Source: Magnetococcales bacterium (GTDB lineage Bacteria; Pseudomonadota; Magnetococcia; Magnetococcales; JADGCL01). From it: DNA of 47,426 nucleotides. The notes beneath the pieces were generated by a model, which saw only the letters and a list, made by a program, of their open reading frames with translations, was not told the DNA's origin and did no database searches. Shown here one piece after another: positions 1 to 7,861 of this stretch. Numbering within the stretch: position 1 is the first letter of the stretch; every line of letters begins with the position of its first letter. The stretch is taken from assembly GCA_015229005.1 (NCBI GenBank), contig JADGCL010000018.1, positions 1 to 47,426 of the forward strand. Reading direction: 5' to 3'. A program made the translations under genes and the position numbers.

Positions 1-259
1 CCATGTCCGCAATCCGGCGACACCCCGACACCACCCCCCCCAGAACCAGCGACTCGGGAATGTGCCGGACCAACAGCTGCGCCATCCCCCCAGGACCCAT
101 GAGATTGAAACGCCGGTTCGCCGCCTGAAGCTCCGTTACATAAAGACGAAACCGCTCCCCTTCGGTCGGAGAAAGCTCCCGCCCCAATATCTCCCGCGCC
201 AGAGACGCGAAGCGCCCCCACGCCTCCTCCGGGAATACCCCACCAACCTCACCCGCCAC
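1..259 (-). CDS. rsmG: 16S rRNA (guanine-N7) methyltransferase RsmG, 5' part
   Basis: This would be the N-terminal 86 residues of the cytoplasmic SAM-dependent methyltransferase that makes m7G527 in 16S rRNA; the rest lies beyond the left edge. I translated it by hand from a GTG at 259. The reading includes RFNLMG, then an RH..ESL segment, and ends ...RIADM just before where the family has its SAM-binding GSG motif. The frame is open further upstream, but the only plausible start near the mnmG stop is this GTG, preceded by a G-rich GGGGGGA. It overlaps the 3' end of mnmG by 11 bases. The mnmG-rsmG order is classical (gidA-gidB). The family call is good; the exact start is less certain. Confidence 0.85.
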   Translation of the reverse strand, partial: MAGEVGGVFPEEAWGRFASLAREILGRELSPTEGERFRLYVTELQAANRRFNLMGPGGMAQLLVRHIPESLVLGGVVSGCRRIADM

Positions 260-2123
260 GATCCGTCCCCCCCACCATCGAACGCTGCCGCTTCTCCAGG
301 TGGATCCGAATGACATCGATCGCCGCCGGAGTCACCCCAGGCACACGAAACGCCTGACCCAACGTGGCAGGCCGAACACGCCGCAACTTCTCCCGGACCT
401 CCGTGGAAAGTCCCGGGACCTCCCCCCAATCCACCTCCGGGGGAATTCCGAAATGACCCGTTCGTCGAAACCGCTCGACCTCCTCCCGCTGCTTCTCCAG
501 ATAACCCTGATACTGGGCCTCCACCTCGAGAATGGTCATCACCTCGGCGGAAACCGGCCAGAGACCCGCAAGGCGGATAATCGTTTCGACCTCCGCCCCG
601 GTCCTGCGAAGGAGTTCCCATGCCGTGAACTTATTCCCGCTGCGCCCCCACTCGGGCAGCTCTGCCGGAGGGATCGATATTTTTTCCAGCTTTTCGCGTA
701 TCTCATCGATCTCAGAGATCTTTTTGGAATAAATTTCCCACCTGGCCGCATCGACCAGACCCACGGCATGCCCCAAAGGCGTCAACCGGCGGTCGGCGTT
801 GTCCGCCCGCAACAAAATGCGGAACTCGGCGCGGGAAGTGAACATCCGGTAAGGCTCATCCACCCCCCGGGTGACAAGATCATCGATCATGACACCGATG
901 AAGCTCTCGCTGCGGTCAAACCAGACCGGCGCCTCCTCACGCGCAAAACGCGCCGCGTTCAAACCGGCGACCAACCCCTGGGCCGCCGCCTCCTCGTAAC
1001 CGGTCGTCCCGTTGATCTGCCCGGCCAGGTAGAGACCCGCAACCCTCTTGACCCCGAGACCCGCATCGAGTTGGCAAGGGTCCGCCATGTCATACTCGAT
1101 GGCATACCCGGGACGCAGGATCTCCGCCCGCTCCAGCCCCGGGATCGAACGAACCAGCCGCCACTGGAGGTCGACGGGAAGGCTGGTGGAGATCCCGTTG
1201 GGATAAACCTCGGAAGTGTGCCGCCCCTCGGGCTCCAGAAAGATCTGGTGGCCGTCACGCCCGGCAAAACGAACCACCTTGTCCTCGATGGAAGGACAAT
1301 AACGGGGACCAACACCCTGAATCTGCCCGGAGAAGAGGGGGGCCCGATGGAGATTGTCGCGAATGATCCGATGCGTCTCCGGGGTGGTGCCGGTGATATG
1401 GCAGGGAAGCTGCGGCGAGGGGAGGGAGCGGGTCAGGAAAGAGAAGGGGAGGGGATCATCATCGCCCGGCTGGACCACCAGACGCGAGTAATCGATGCTC
1501 CGCCCGTCCAGGCGGGGAGGGGTCCCGGTCTTCAACCGTCCCGTGAGAAGGCCCAGGCGTTTCAGGCTCTCGGCCAGGGGAAGGCTGGGCCGATCGGCCA
1601 GGCGACCGGCGGCGAACTGGCGCTCACCAAGGTGGACGAGACCGTTGAGGAACGTCCCCGTGGTCAGGACGATGCTGCGGGCAGCGTAACGCTCCCCCCA
1701 GTCGGAGACCAGACCAACGACCCGAGAGGCATCAATAAGCAGGTCCCAGGCCTCACCCTGGCGAAGGGTCAGATTGGGGATACCCTCCAGGGCTTCCCGC
1801 ATCAGGCAGCGGTAAAGGGCCTTGTCCATCTGCGCCCGGGGGCCGCGCACGGCAGGGCCTTTGCGGCGATTGAGAAGGCGAAACTGGATCCCGGCCAGAT
1901 CGGCGACCCGCCCCATGAGACCGCCCAGGGCATCGACCTCCCGGACAAGCTGGCCCTTGCCAAGCCCACCGATGGCCGGGTTGCAGGACATCTGCCCGAT
2001 GGTATCGAGATTCTGGGTAAGGAGAAGGACGGAGGGCCCAAGACGGGCAGCCGCAGCGGCGGCCTCGCAACCGGCGTGTCCGGCGCCGATGACGATCACC
2101 TCGAAGGAGTGGTCGAAGTGCAT
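249..2123 (-). CDS. mnmG: tRNA uridine-5-carboxymethylaminomethyl modification enzyme MnmG (GidA)
   Basis: FAD-dependent enzyme that, with MnmE, installs the cmnm5 group on the wobble uridine of certain tRNAs in the cytoplasm. The 624-residue protein starts [18 protein letters not shown], whose FAD-binding GxGHAG lies where it does in E. coli MnmG, and the family signature SCNPAIGG follows near residue 50. The C-terminal helical MnmE/tRNA-binding region is complete, so length is normal (about 620-630). A GTG six codons upstream (2141) is in frame, but the ATG at 2123 aligns with the usual family start and was chosen. The gene is immediately upstream of rsmG, overlapping it by 11 bases, and lies downstream of a relic intergenic region. 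Confidence 0.97.
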   Translation of the reverse strand: MHFDHSFEVIVIGAGHAGCEAAAAAARLGPSVLLLTQNLDTIGQMSCNPAIGGLGKGQLVREVDALGGLMGRVADLAGIQFRLLNRRKGPAVRGPRAQMDKALYRCLMREALEGIPNLTLRQGEAWDLLIDASRVVGLVSDWGERYAARSIVLTTGTFLNGLVHLGERQFAAGRLADRPSLPLAESLKRLGLLTGRLKTGTPPRLDGRSIDYSRLVVQPGDDDPLPFSFLTRSLPSPQLPCHITGTTPETHRIIRDNLHRAPLFSGQIQGVGPRYCPSIEDKVVRFAGRDGHQIFLEPEGRHTSEVYPNGISTSLPVDLQWRLVRSIPGLERAEILRPGYAIEYDMADPCQLDAGLGVKRVAGLYLAGQINGTTGYEEAAAQGLVAGLNAARFAREEAPVWFDRSESFIGVMIDDLVTRGVDEPYRMFTSRAEFRILLRADNADRRLTPLGHAVGLVDAARWEIYSKKISEIDEIREKLEKISIPPAELPEWGRSGNKFTAWELLRRTGAEVETIIRLAGLWPVSAEVMTILEVEAQYQGYLEKQREEVERFRRTGHFGIPPEVDWGEVPGLSTEVREKLRRVRPATLGQAFRVPGVTPAAIDVIRIHLEKRQRSMVGGTDRGG

Positions 2124-2152
2124 GGGGGAAGACTCTGTCACCGTTGGCTGCT

Positions 2153-2172
2153 GGCAGCACGATCGTACTACC
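2153..2172 (+). repeat. 20-bp inverted repeat, left copy
   Basis: GGCAGCACGATCGTACTACC matches the reverse complement of 2587-2606 at 17 of 20 positions. Each copy is itself close to palindromic (AGCACGAT/ATCGTGCT). The pair bounds a 430-bp segment that holds the IS110-type transposase relic. Confidence 0.6.
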
Positions 2173-2190
2173 CAAAAGAAGCTGGGGGGG

Positions 2191-2217
2191 CTGGGGGGAG
2201 GCTCTGCCGCCCCCCAG
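2191..2217. terminator. G/C-rich hairpin upstream of mnmG, includes dispersed repeat copy A
   Basis: CTGGGGGG and CCCCCCAG (8-bp stem) enclose an 11-base loop. The loop and right arm belong to a 22-bp sequence (2197-2218) that recurs with one mismatch at 39645-39666. No run of T follows on either strand, so a role as terminator is only a guess; it may be a mobile or palindromic repeat. Confidence 0.4.
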
Positions 2218-2313
2218 TGATGGCATGGACCCGTCCCTCTTCAGAAACGGCCTCAAATGGGCCAGACTGGGTACCGTTACGTTCCAGTCAATCAAGAAGA
2301 GGGAGGATCCGAC

Positions 2314-2406
2314 GTGGATACTACGACAATCGGGGTTGACATTGCCAAGAATGTGTTTCAGCTGCATGGTGTCGACGAGCGGGGCAAGGTCGTGTTGCGG
2401 AAGCGG
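2314..2406 (+). pseudogene. IS110-family transposase, N-terminal remnant
   Basis: A GTG at 2314 after a good GGGAGGA site opens a frame reading VDTTTIGVDIAKNVFQLHG, followed by VDERGKVVLRKR. This is the start of the DEDD-type (RuvC-like) catalytic domain of IS110-family transposases, with the first catalytic Asp in GVDIAK. After residue 31 similarity stops abruptly and the frame runs about 35 more unrelated codons. Only the left end of the element remains, so it cannot be active. The family call rests on the very characteristic N-terminus. Confidence 0.8.
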
Positions 2407-2586
2407 GGGTCGGTCCCGGTGCATGGCAAGATCTGTCATCCGGTTTGTTTTTGGAGCGGGGGAATTTGGGTGCGGAAGGGGCTTCCGCACCCCGACTCAC
2501 CGTCTTGACGAGTCTTGACCGGGTTATCCCTTGGCGGGTTGCTCTCCAACAGAACCCGCCTCCGTCAAGATTGACAAAAAATTTCA

Positions 2587-2606
2587 GATAGCACGATTGT
2601 GCTGCC
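2587..2606 (-). repeat. 20-bp inverted repeat, right copy
   Basis: Inverted partner of 2153-2172 (17 of 20 matches when reverse-complemented). It lies just downstream of the stop codon of the SGNH-fold gene. Confidence 0.6.
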
Positions 2607-2614
2607 AGAACGGG

Positions 2615-3790
2615 TTACCCGCTGCCGATGCGTCCTTTCAGATAATTGGCGAGAAAGGCGGCCCCGTGGGGGGAGAGGTGGTCGTCGTCCATGAAGAAGA
2701 GGGCCTCGCGGCGCTGTTCGGCGATGAATTCCGCCGTCGGATCCCAGCATTCCAGGCCGAGACGGCGGCACCCTTCGAGAAAGTGCCGTTGCGGCCCGTC
2801 GCGCAGCCCGGGATCGCCGAGGAGTTGCGCCAGCTCGGGAAGATAGACCACGAAGAAGCGGCCGTTGCGAGCGGTCATGATCGCCTGCATCCGGGTCAGG
2901 AGCTGGAAGAGGACCGTGAACTCGAGCTGCCGGGATTCCGGTTGCCGGTAGAAGGTTTCATCGAGCTGATACTGGTGACGGCTCTTTCCCAGGGCGAGCG
3001 AAGCGACCCCGGCCAGGGTCCCGGGGAATTTGCCCGGGGTCCAGCGGAGGGTATTGAAGAGGGTGAGGAAGTTTTCCCCGACCTGTTTCCGGAGTTGAAC
3101 CCCGTCGTAGAGGCAGCAGACCGAGTCCTTGTCGGCCTGTGACTCCAGGCGTTCGTTGAAGCGCGGGGGTTCGATGGTGGCGAAATCGACCCGACCGTCG
3201 ACGATGGCAAAGCGGGGCTTGAACAGGTCCCAGGCCTCGCGGGAGAGGTTTTTCGGCAGGTCGTTGGCGTAGAGGATCACCCCTGCCCAGGCCAGCTCTT
3301 CCCGGGTCTCTTCCAGGAGGAGGAGTTCCTGATCGGTGGAATAGCCGCCGATGCCGCCGTTGTGGACGGGTATCCCCAGGAGTTCCGAGAGGCGCCAGGG
3401 GAGGGTCTCCTCGTCCTTGAGGAAATATCCTTGTACCTGCGAATCGCCGAGGAGGATCCCGCCCCTCCCCGGGGGGGCCGGGCGGGAGCGGCGAAATCCC
3501 TTGGCGTCGGAGGTGAAATAGGGTTCGCTGCGCGTGTTGTCGCGACTGGTGAGGGTGATGGCAAGATCAGGGGCGATCTTCCACCCCAGTGTTGGCGAGT
3601 GGCGATAGATGTCGGTGCTGAGGAGGGGCCGGCGGTTCTGGGCGACGACGGGCAGGCCGATTTCGGCGTAGAGCGCCACCAGGAAGAGAAAGAGGGAGAG
3701 AATCGTGGGGGGCAGCAGAAACATCAGGAGCAGACCGACGATCCGAACCGATCTTCGGGGTGGGGTGAGTTCCTTGTCGCCTTGAGCCAT
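2615..3790 (-). CDS. Membrane-anchored SGNH/GDSL-fold hydrolase-like protein
   Basis: The 391-residue protein has a basic N-terminus, one strong membrane segment (about residues 18-43) and an extracytoplasmic domain with SGNH blocks. GDSQ with the nucleophile Ser is at 115-118, an NGGIGGYS glycine block follows, ILYANDL supplies the Asn block, and DDDHLSPHG near 368-376 supplies the Asp-His pair. Such proteins act as esterases or as acyl transferases on exported polysaccharides (AlgX/AlgJ-like); the substrate cannot be read from sequence. It is the last gene of the same-strand run after YcjF, separated by 36 bases, so it may be cotranscribed. The fold is well supported and the exact role is unknown. 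Confidence 0.75.
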   Translation of the reverse strand: MAQGDKELTPPRRSVRIVGLLLMFLLPPTILSLFLFLVALYAEIGLPVVAQNRRPLLSTDIYRHSPTLGWKIAPDLAITLTSRDNTRSEPYFTSDAKGFRRSRPAPPGRGGILLGDSQVQGYFLKDEETLPWRLSELLGIPVHNGGIGGYSTDQELLLLEETREELAWAGVILYANDLPKNLSREAWDLFKPRFAIVDGRVDFATIEPPRFNERLESQADKDSVCCLYDGVQLRKQVGENFLTLFNTLRWTPGKFPGTLAGVASLALGKSRHQYQLDETFYRQPESRQLEFTVLFQLLTRMQAIMTARNGRFFVVYLPELAQLLGDPGLRDGPQRHFLEGCRRLGLECWDPTAEFIAEQRREALFFMDDDHLSPHGAAFLANYLKGRIGSG

Positions 3791-3826
3791 GGTGTCCGAT
3801 CTCCGATCTCCGAACGGGAGGTGTGG

Positions 3827-5188
3827 CTAATTCTGGCTTATTCTCTTCGACCCGACGGTTCCGGTCACCGCTTTCAGGACTTCCCGGCGCAAATCCCCCA
3901 GACGCGGCCTCTCCCCCGCCGCGAAGGGGATCGGTCGACAGACCGCCATCGCCTGCAACCCCACGCGCGCGGTGAAAAGCCCGTTCGCCATCCCCTCCCC
4001 GAGCTGCGCCATGACCACTGCCGCCAGCGATCCCCCCAAAATCTCCGCCATCCCTTCGGCCATCACATCCGTTGCCGTTGCCCCCAAGAGACCCCTTCCC
4101 ACCCCGCGCAACAGGTAACCCATCCCGGTATGACCCGGATGGTTTCCGTAGATTTCCGCGATCTTCCGGACCAGCAGGAGGTTGCGCCAGAGGAAGAGCA
4201 GCCCATCGATCCAGACCATCGGATTGGCTGCCGTCATCACCGCCACCGCGGTCGCCTCGCGGACGATCAGCTCCTTCGCTTCCCGATCCCATGGGGCCAG
4301 CACCTCTCTTTCAAAGAGCATGATCAGCTCGTCATCACCCAGATGCGGATCGCTCTGCCGGTGAAATCTCTCCAGTCCCTTGCGGTTGTCCGGACGACTC
4401 TGCAACAGCAGACCCAGTCTGCCCAGCATGGGCTCGGCCTCGTCAGGACCCCCGCCATCCCGGATGCGTCCGAGCCTCTCCCCCAATCCTCGCCACTCCC
4501 GCAACCGTTTGAGTGACCGGTATTCCCGCCAGACCAATCCCCCAAGGGTCATCCCGAGGAAGGCAAAGAGCAGAGAGAAAACGAGGCCCAGCGACCAGTG
4601 GTCGGCGAAGCGTGCCGTCAGGAATTGCCAGGTGTCCAGCAATGCCACCGCCGTCAGGAGCGTCCCCAGGGCGAGCAACCACCCCCGACCGCGTCTTCCT
4701 CCTGTCCATCCGTGCGCCGCGATCCCCGTCGTCTCTTTCCGATCCGCCGCATCGTCGTCCGCATCCCCTTCCCCGCCTTCCGGGTACGCTTCCCCCGGAA
4801 GCGGCGTCAACTCCACCGGCTGGAGAAAGGAAAGGTTCGGGGAAGGCGGGGCGGAGAGTGTGTTCCCCGCCTCCGTTTGCAGGGAAAAAGGTTCCGCCTG
4901 CCGGGATTCCCGGGGGGGCTGGTGGGGGAGCGTCGCTTGCGAAGAAGAAGGGGAGGCCGCCGCCTGCGGAAAAGAGGGAGGGAGAGCCGCCGCTTGCGGA
5001 AAAGAGGAGGAGGCCGCCGCCGTTTGCGGAAAAGAGGGGGGGGCGGGGGATTTCGTTGCCTCGGGAAAGGTGGGCTCGACCCGGATATGGCGCCGTGCGG
5101 GGAGCGGGGTCCGCCGCCGCGAGGCCGCAGCGGCCTCGTTGTCCGGAACCAACTCGACCGGGGTCAACCAGCGTCGTTCGGCGATCAT
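3827..5188 (-). CDS. YcjF-like inner-membrane protein (DUF697 / TIGR01620 family)
   Basis: The 453-residue protein has a long Pro/Ala/Ser-rich N-terminal cytoplasmic part, including three or four FPQAAA-type repeats. Two adjacent hydrophobic segments follow in the middle (LLALGTLLTAVALL and SLGLVFSLLFAFLGMTLGGL). A C-terminal DUF697-like region contains ANPMVWIDGLLFLWRN and further amphipathic segments. Its start overlaps the stop of the ycjX-like gene by ATGA, the usual ycjX-ycjF pairing. In enterobacteria the pair belongs to the phage-shock regulon and its biochemical function is not settled. The repeat-rich N-terminus is longer than in E. coli YcjF (about 350 aa). Confidence 0.85.
   Translation of the reverse strand: MIAERRWLTPVELVPDNEAAAASRRRTPLPARRHIRVEPTFPEATKSPAPPSFPQTAAASSSFPQAAALPPSFPQAAASPSSSQATLPHQPPRESRQAEPFSLQTEAGNTLSAPPSPNLSFLQPVELTPLPGEAYPEGGEGDADDDAADRKETTGIAAHGWTGGRRGRGWLLALGTLLTAVALLDTWQFLTARFADHWSLGLVFSLLFAFLGMTLGGLVWREYRSLKRLREWRGLGERLGRIRDGGGPDEAEPMLGRLGLLLQSRPDNRKGLERFHRQSDPHLGDDELIMLFEREVLAPWDREAKELIVREATAVAVMTAANPMVWIDGLLFLWRNLLLVRKIAEIYGNHPGHTGMGYLLRGVGRGLLGATATDVMAEGMAEILGGSLAAVVMAQLGEGMANGLFTARVGLQAMAVCRPIPFAAGERPRLGDLRREVLKAVTGTVGSKRISQN
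4956..5045. repeat. Imperfect 27-30-bp tandem repeat inside the YcjF-like gene
   Basis: Three successive units contain GCCGCCGC, then TGCGGAAAAGAGG. On the coding strand they encode the repeated SFPQAAA motifs of the linker. Unit lengths stay multiples of three, so the reading frame survives copy-number change. Confidence 0.7.
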
Positions 5189-6639
5189 CGCAATTTATCC
5201 CCAATGAGGAATTCCAGGGCCTGGTCCAGGCGCAGATGAGGCATCGCCTCGCCCTCGGCGTCGACCGGTCGGCGGGGGGAGAATTCGACGAAGTGGAACC
5301 GGTCTTCCGCCCACTCGGCGGGGGCGGGAATGGACTCGGGGATTTCCCCCGGAAAGAGGAGGATCTCCTGATCGCGTCCCTTGGGCACCCCCTGGACGAA
5401 GGAGAGGCGCCGACCTTCGTGGACCCGGGCCACCGTGCGGGTGCAGCGAAAGGAGGAGAGGGCCAGGGTCTTGACCTCGACCCCTTCGAAGAGGGCCTCG
5501 CCCGCCGGGGCGGCGAGCATCCGGTTGAGGAGGCGCTCGACGTTGTGGTGCTGATTGGCGGCCACATGGTCGACCTTGGTGGCGGCGAAGAGCAGGCGGT
5601 CGATCCGCGGTCGGAGGAGGCGGGCGAGCGCCCCCGAGGGGCCATAGCGGAAATTGGCGAGGATGGAGCGCAGGGCGCCCTGCATGTCGGCAAAGCTGTA
5701 CGAACCCTGGTTGAGCCCCTTGAGGAGATCCACCAGGACGATCTGGCGGTCGAAGCGGGAGAAATGGTCGCGATAGAATTTGCGGACCACCCGCTCCTTG
5801 TAGGATTCGAAGCGCTGGGTCATCAACTCCCGGAGGGAGCTGGAGAAGGCCCTGCCGTCGGGGGGCGGAGGCAGGGGGGTGAAGGTGACGAGCGGGGTCC
5901 CGGCGAGCTCGCCGGGGACGAGGAAACGTCCCGGCTGGAGGTGATTCAGCCCCCCCTCCGCCCCCTTGCAGCGATGGAGAAAGTGGGTGTAGAGGGCACT
6001 TGCCTCCCGCAGAGGCCCCTCGTCGGGGGTGCCCTGGCCGTCGAGACTCTCCAGGTGTTGCCGCCAGGGGGCCGAGAGCCGGCGACGCGGCTCTTCCCGG
6101 CAGAGGCGGAAGACCTCCGCCGACCAGGAGGCAAAGGTATGGTCGAGCAGGGGCAGATCCATGAGCCACTCCCCCGGATAGTCGACGATATCCAGGTGGA
6201 GGGTGGTGACCGGCGAGAGTCGGGAACTGACGAAGCCGCCGGGCCGGTAACGGATCGCGAGACGGATTTCACTCAATCCCTGGGTGGGAGAGGGCCAGGC
6301 GGGCGGATCCCCGGTCAGGGGCTGGATGAACTGATCGTAACGAAATGCCGGAACCTCGACGCGGGGTTGCAACATGATCCGCGCCCCGCGGAAACGGCCC
6401 TGGGCGACCACTTCCCAAAAGGGCAGCCGGGCGCCGGCGAGGGCATTGAGGAGTTGGTGGATGAGGGAGGTGATGAAAACGGTCTTGCCCGATTGGCTGA
6501 GGCCGGTCACGGCAAGACGGACCTGGCGATCCATGGCGAGGCGGAGGAGTTCCTCGGCGCCGTCGCGGGAGCGGTGGGCGAGGGATCCGACGGTATTGAG
6601 GAGGAACGCGGCGGGCTTGGGGAGCATGGGAAGGGCCAT
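5185..6639 (-). CDS. YcjX-like P-loop NTPase (DUF463)
   Basis: The 484-residue soluble protein is closely similar in character to E. coli YcjX. MDRQVRLAVTGLSQSGKT carries the Walker A loop at residues 46-53. LLNALAGARLP, GDPPAWPSPTQGLSEIRLA, a DYPGEWLMDLPLL Walker B-like segment and an AATKVDHV base-specificity motif follow in the family order. It overlaps the YcjF-like gene by four bases, so translation is probably coupled. The two are thought to form a membrane-associated stress-response NTPase system; the exact reaction is unknown. The ATG at 6639 was kept because it gives a normal N-terminus; an ATG at residue 5 is possible. Confidence 0.92.
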   Translation of the reverse strand: MALPMLPKPAAFLLNTVGSLAHRSRDGAEELLRLAMDRQVRLAVTGLSQSGKTVFITSLIHQLLNALAGARLPFWEVVAQGRFRGARIMLQPRVEVPAFRYDQFIQPLTGDPPAWPSPTQGLSEIRLAIRYRPGGFVSSRLSPVTTLHLDIVDYPGEWLMDLPLLDHTFASWSAEVFRLCREEPRRRLSAPWRQHLESLDGQGTPDEGPLREASALYTHFLHRCKGAEGGLNHLQPGRFLVPGELAGTPLVTFTPLPPPPDGRAFSSSLRELMTQRFESYKERVVRKFYRDHFSRFDRQIVLVDLLKGLNQGSYSFADMQGALRSILANFRYGPSGALARLLRPRIDRLLFAATKVDHVAANQHHNVERLLNRMLAAPAGEALFEGVEVKTLALSSFRCTRTVARVHEGRRLSFVQGVPKGRDQEILLFPGEIPESIPAPAEWAEDRFHFVEFSPRRPVDAEGEAMPHLRLDQALEFLIGDKLR

Positions 6640-6838
6640 TCCTCGGGTCAGGGGAGCGGGACGGGAGAAACCTGGGATCGACCGGGAGTATTCGCACGAT
6701 CCATGCCGGAAAACGAACCCACACCCTTCGACTCCTGGGGGGAGCGAAACCGCCGGGCACTTGTCCTCCCCGGGGGCCTCGACGAAGGCGTTGGGCGATT
6801 TCGGACGTTTCAGGGATTGCGGCGAAGATCGCGCCGTC

Positions 6839-7858
6839 TCATGGTGGGGCGACCGGAGCGGGATCGACCGGCGGGGCGGGGAGTCCGACCGGCTCTCCTC
6901 CGGTCTCGGTCACCCAGGGGAGAAATCCCGCCCGGCGCACGAGCTCTTGGGCGTCGGGGGTCTGCAACCAGTCGAGATACCGACGCACTTCCGCGGTCGC
7001 CGTCCCCAGGGCGATCACGAAGAGCGGACGGGTCAGGGGATATTCTCCGGCGGTGGAACCCGCCGGCGGGGAAGTCTCTCCGACCTCCGGCCTTGCCAGG
7101 GGAAGTTCCCGGATCCCGCCCATCACCTCGCCCGCCCCGGAAAAGGCGATGCCGCAAGGATCGCGGGCCACCTCGGCGACGACCCAGAGGTCGTGACCGA
7201 GCACCACCAGATCGCAGCGAAGCTCTCCTCCCGTTCCCAGGACCCGCGTCGCGAAATACTCCCGGCTCCCCGAACCGGGAGGCCCCCCGTAAACGGCGAT
7301 CTTCCCCTCCCGGCAGCCGGGGACCTCGACTCCCAATTGTCCCCAGGTGCGGATCGTTCCCTGTTCACCGAAGATCCCCGCCAATCCTGCGAAATCCGTC
7401 TCCGGCAACGGGTTGTCCGCGTGTACCACCACTGCCAGCCGGTCCCTCCCCACCGGGACCATCACCGGCTCCTGACCGGTGCGTTTGCGGACCAGGGCCT
7501 CCTCCCGGGGGAGGAGCAGGAGGGAGGTGCTCACCACCTCCGCATGGCCATTGATCACTCCGGCGATCCCTGTTCGCGCATCTCCCCCCTGGACCTTGAT
7601 CACCACCCCCGGGTCTACCGTCCGATAGGCCTCCGCCCAGGAGCGGGTCAGCGGCACCATCGCCTCCTCGCCACGGTGGCGGATCACCCGGAGGGTCGAA
7701 TCCTCCTCGGCCCGGAGCTGATCCGGCAATCCTGCGCAGAGACCCAGGAGCAGGCCCGCGCAGAGGCCCAGGGCAATCCTTCCGACCGAAGCGGCGACCG
7801 GATTCCTGGCCGAACCCGAGAGTGATCCCGGATTCGGGGAGGGCAGGTTCCTCGGCAT
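6839..7858 (-). CDS. PstS-like periplasmic substrate-binding protein
   Basis: The 339-residue protein has a signal peptide (hydrophobic core IALGLCAGLLLGLCAGL, probable cleavage near LRAEE). A type 2 periplasmic-binding fold of the phosphate-binding family follows: RHRGEEAMVPLTRSWAEAY, then VKVQGG-like IKVQGGDARTGI, and YGGPPGSGSREYF, where the family has its Gly-Ser-Gly-Thr/Arg oxyanion loop. The C-terminal RRYLDWLQTPDAQELVRRAGFLP is typical of PstS/PBP domains. No pstCAB genes are next to it. It starts three bases after the stop of the SbcC-like ATPase gene, so the two are likely cotranscribed. It may bind phosphate or another oxyanion, or act as a sensor rather than in transport. Confidence 0.8.
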   Translation of the reverse strand: MPRNLPSPNPGSLSGSARNPVAASVGRIALGLCAGLLLGLCAGLPDQLRAEEDSTLRVIRHRGEEAMVPLTRSWAEAYRTVDPGVVIKVQGGDARTGIAGVINGHAEVVSTSLLLLPREEALVRKRTGQEPVMVPVGRDRLAVVVHADNPLPETDFAGLAGIFGEQGTIRTWGQLGVEVPGCREGKIAVYGGPPGSGSREYFATRVLGTGGELRCDLVVLGHDLWVVAEVARDPCGIAFSGAGEVMGGIRELPLARPEVGETSPPAGSTAGEYPLTRPLFVIALGTATAEVRRYLDWLQTPDAQELVRRAGFLPWVTETGGEPVGLPAPPVDPAPVAPP

Positions 7859-7861
7859 GAG

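Noticed and set aside
4513-7554. 1013-codon open frame on the plus strand
   Set aside because: It runs opposite the YcjF, YcjX and PstS-like genes, which have clear family motifs; composition is shadow-like.
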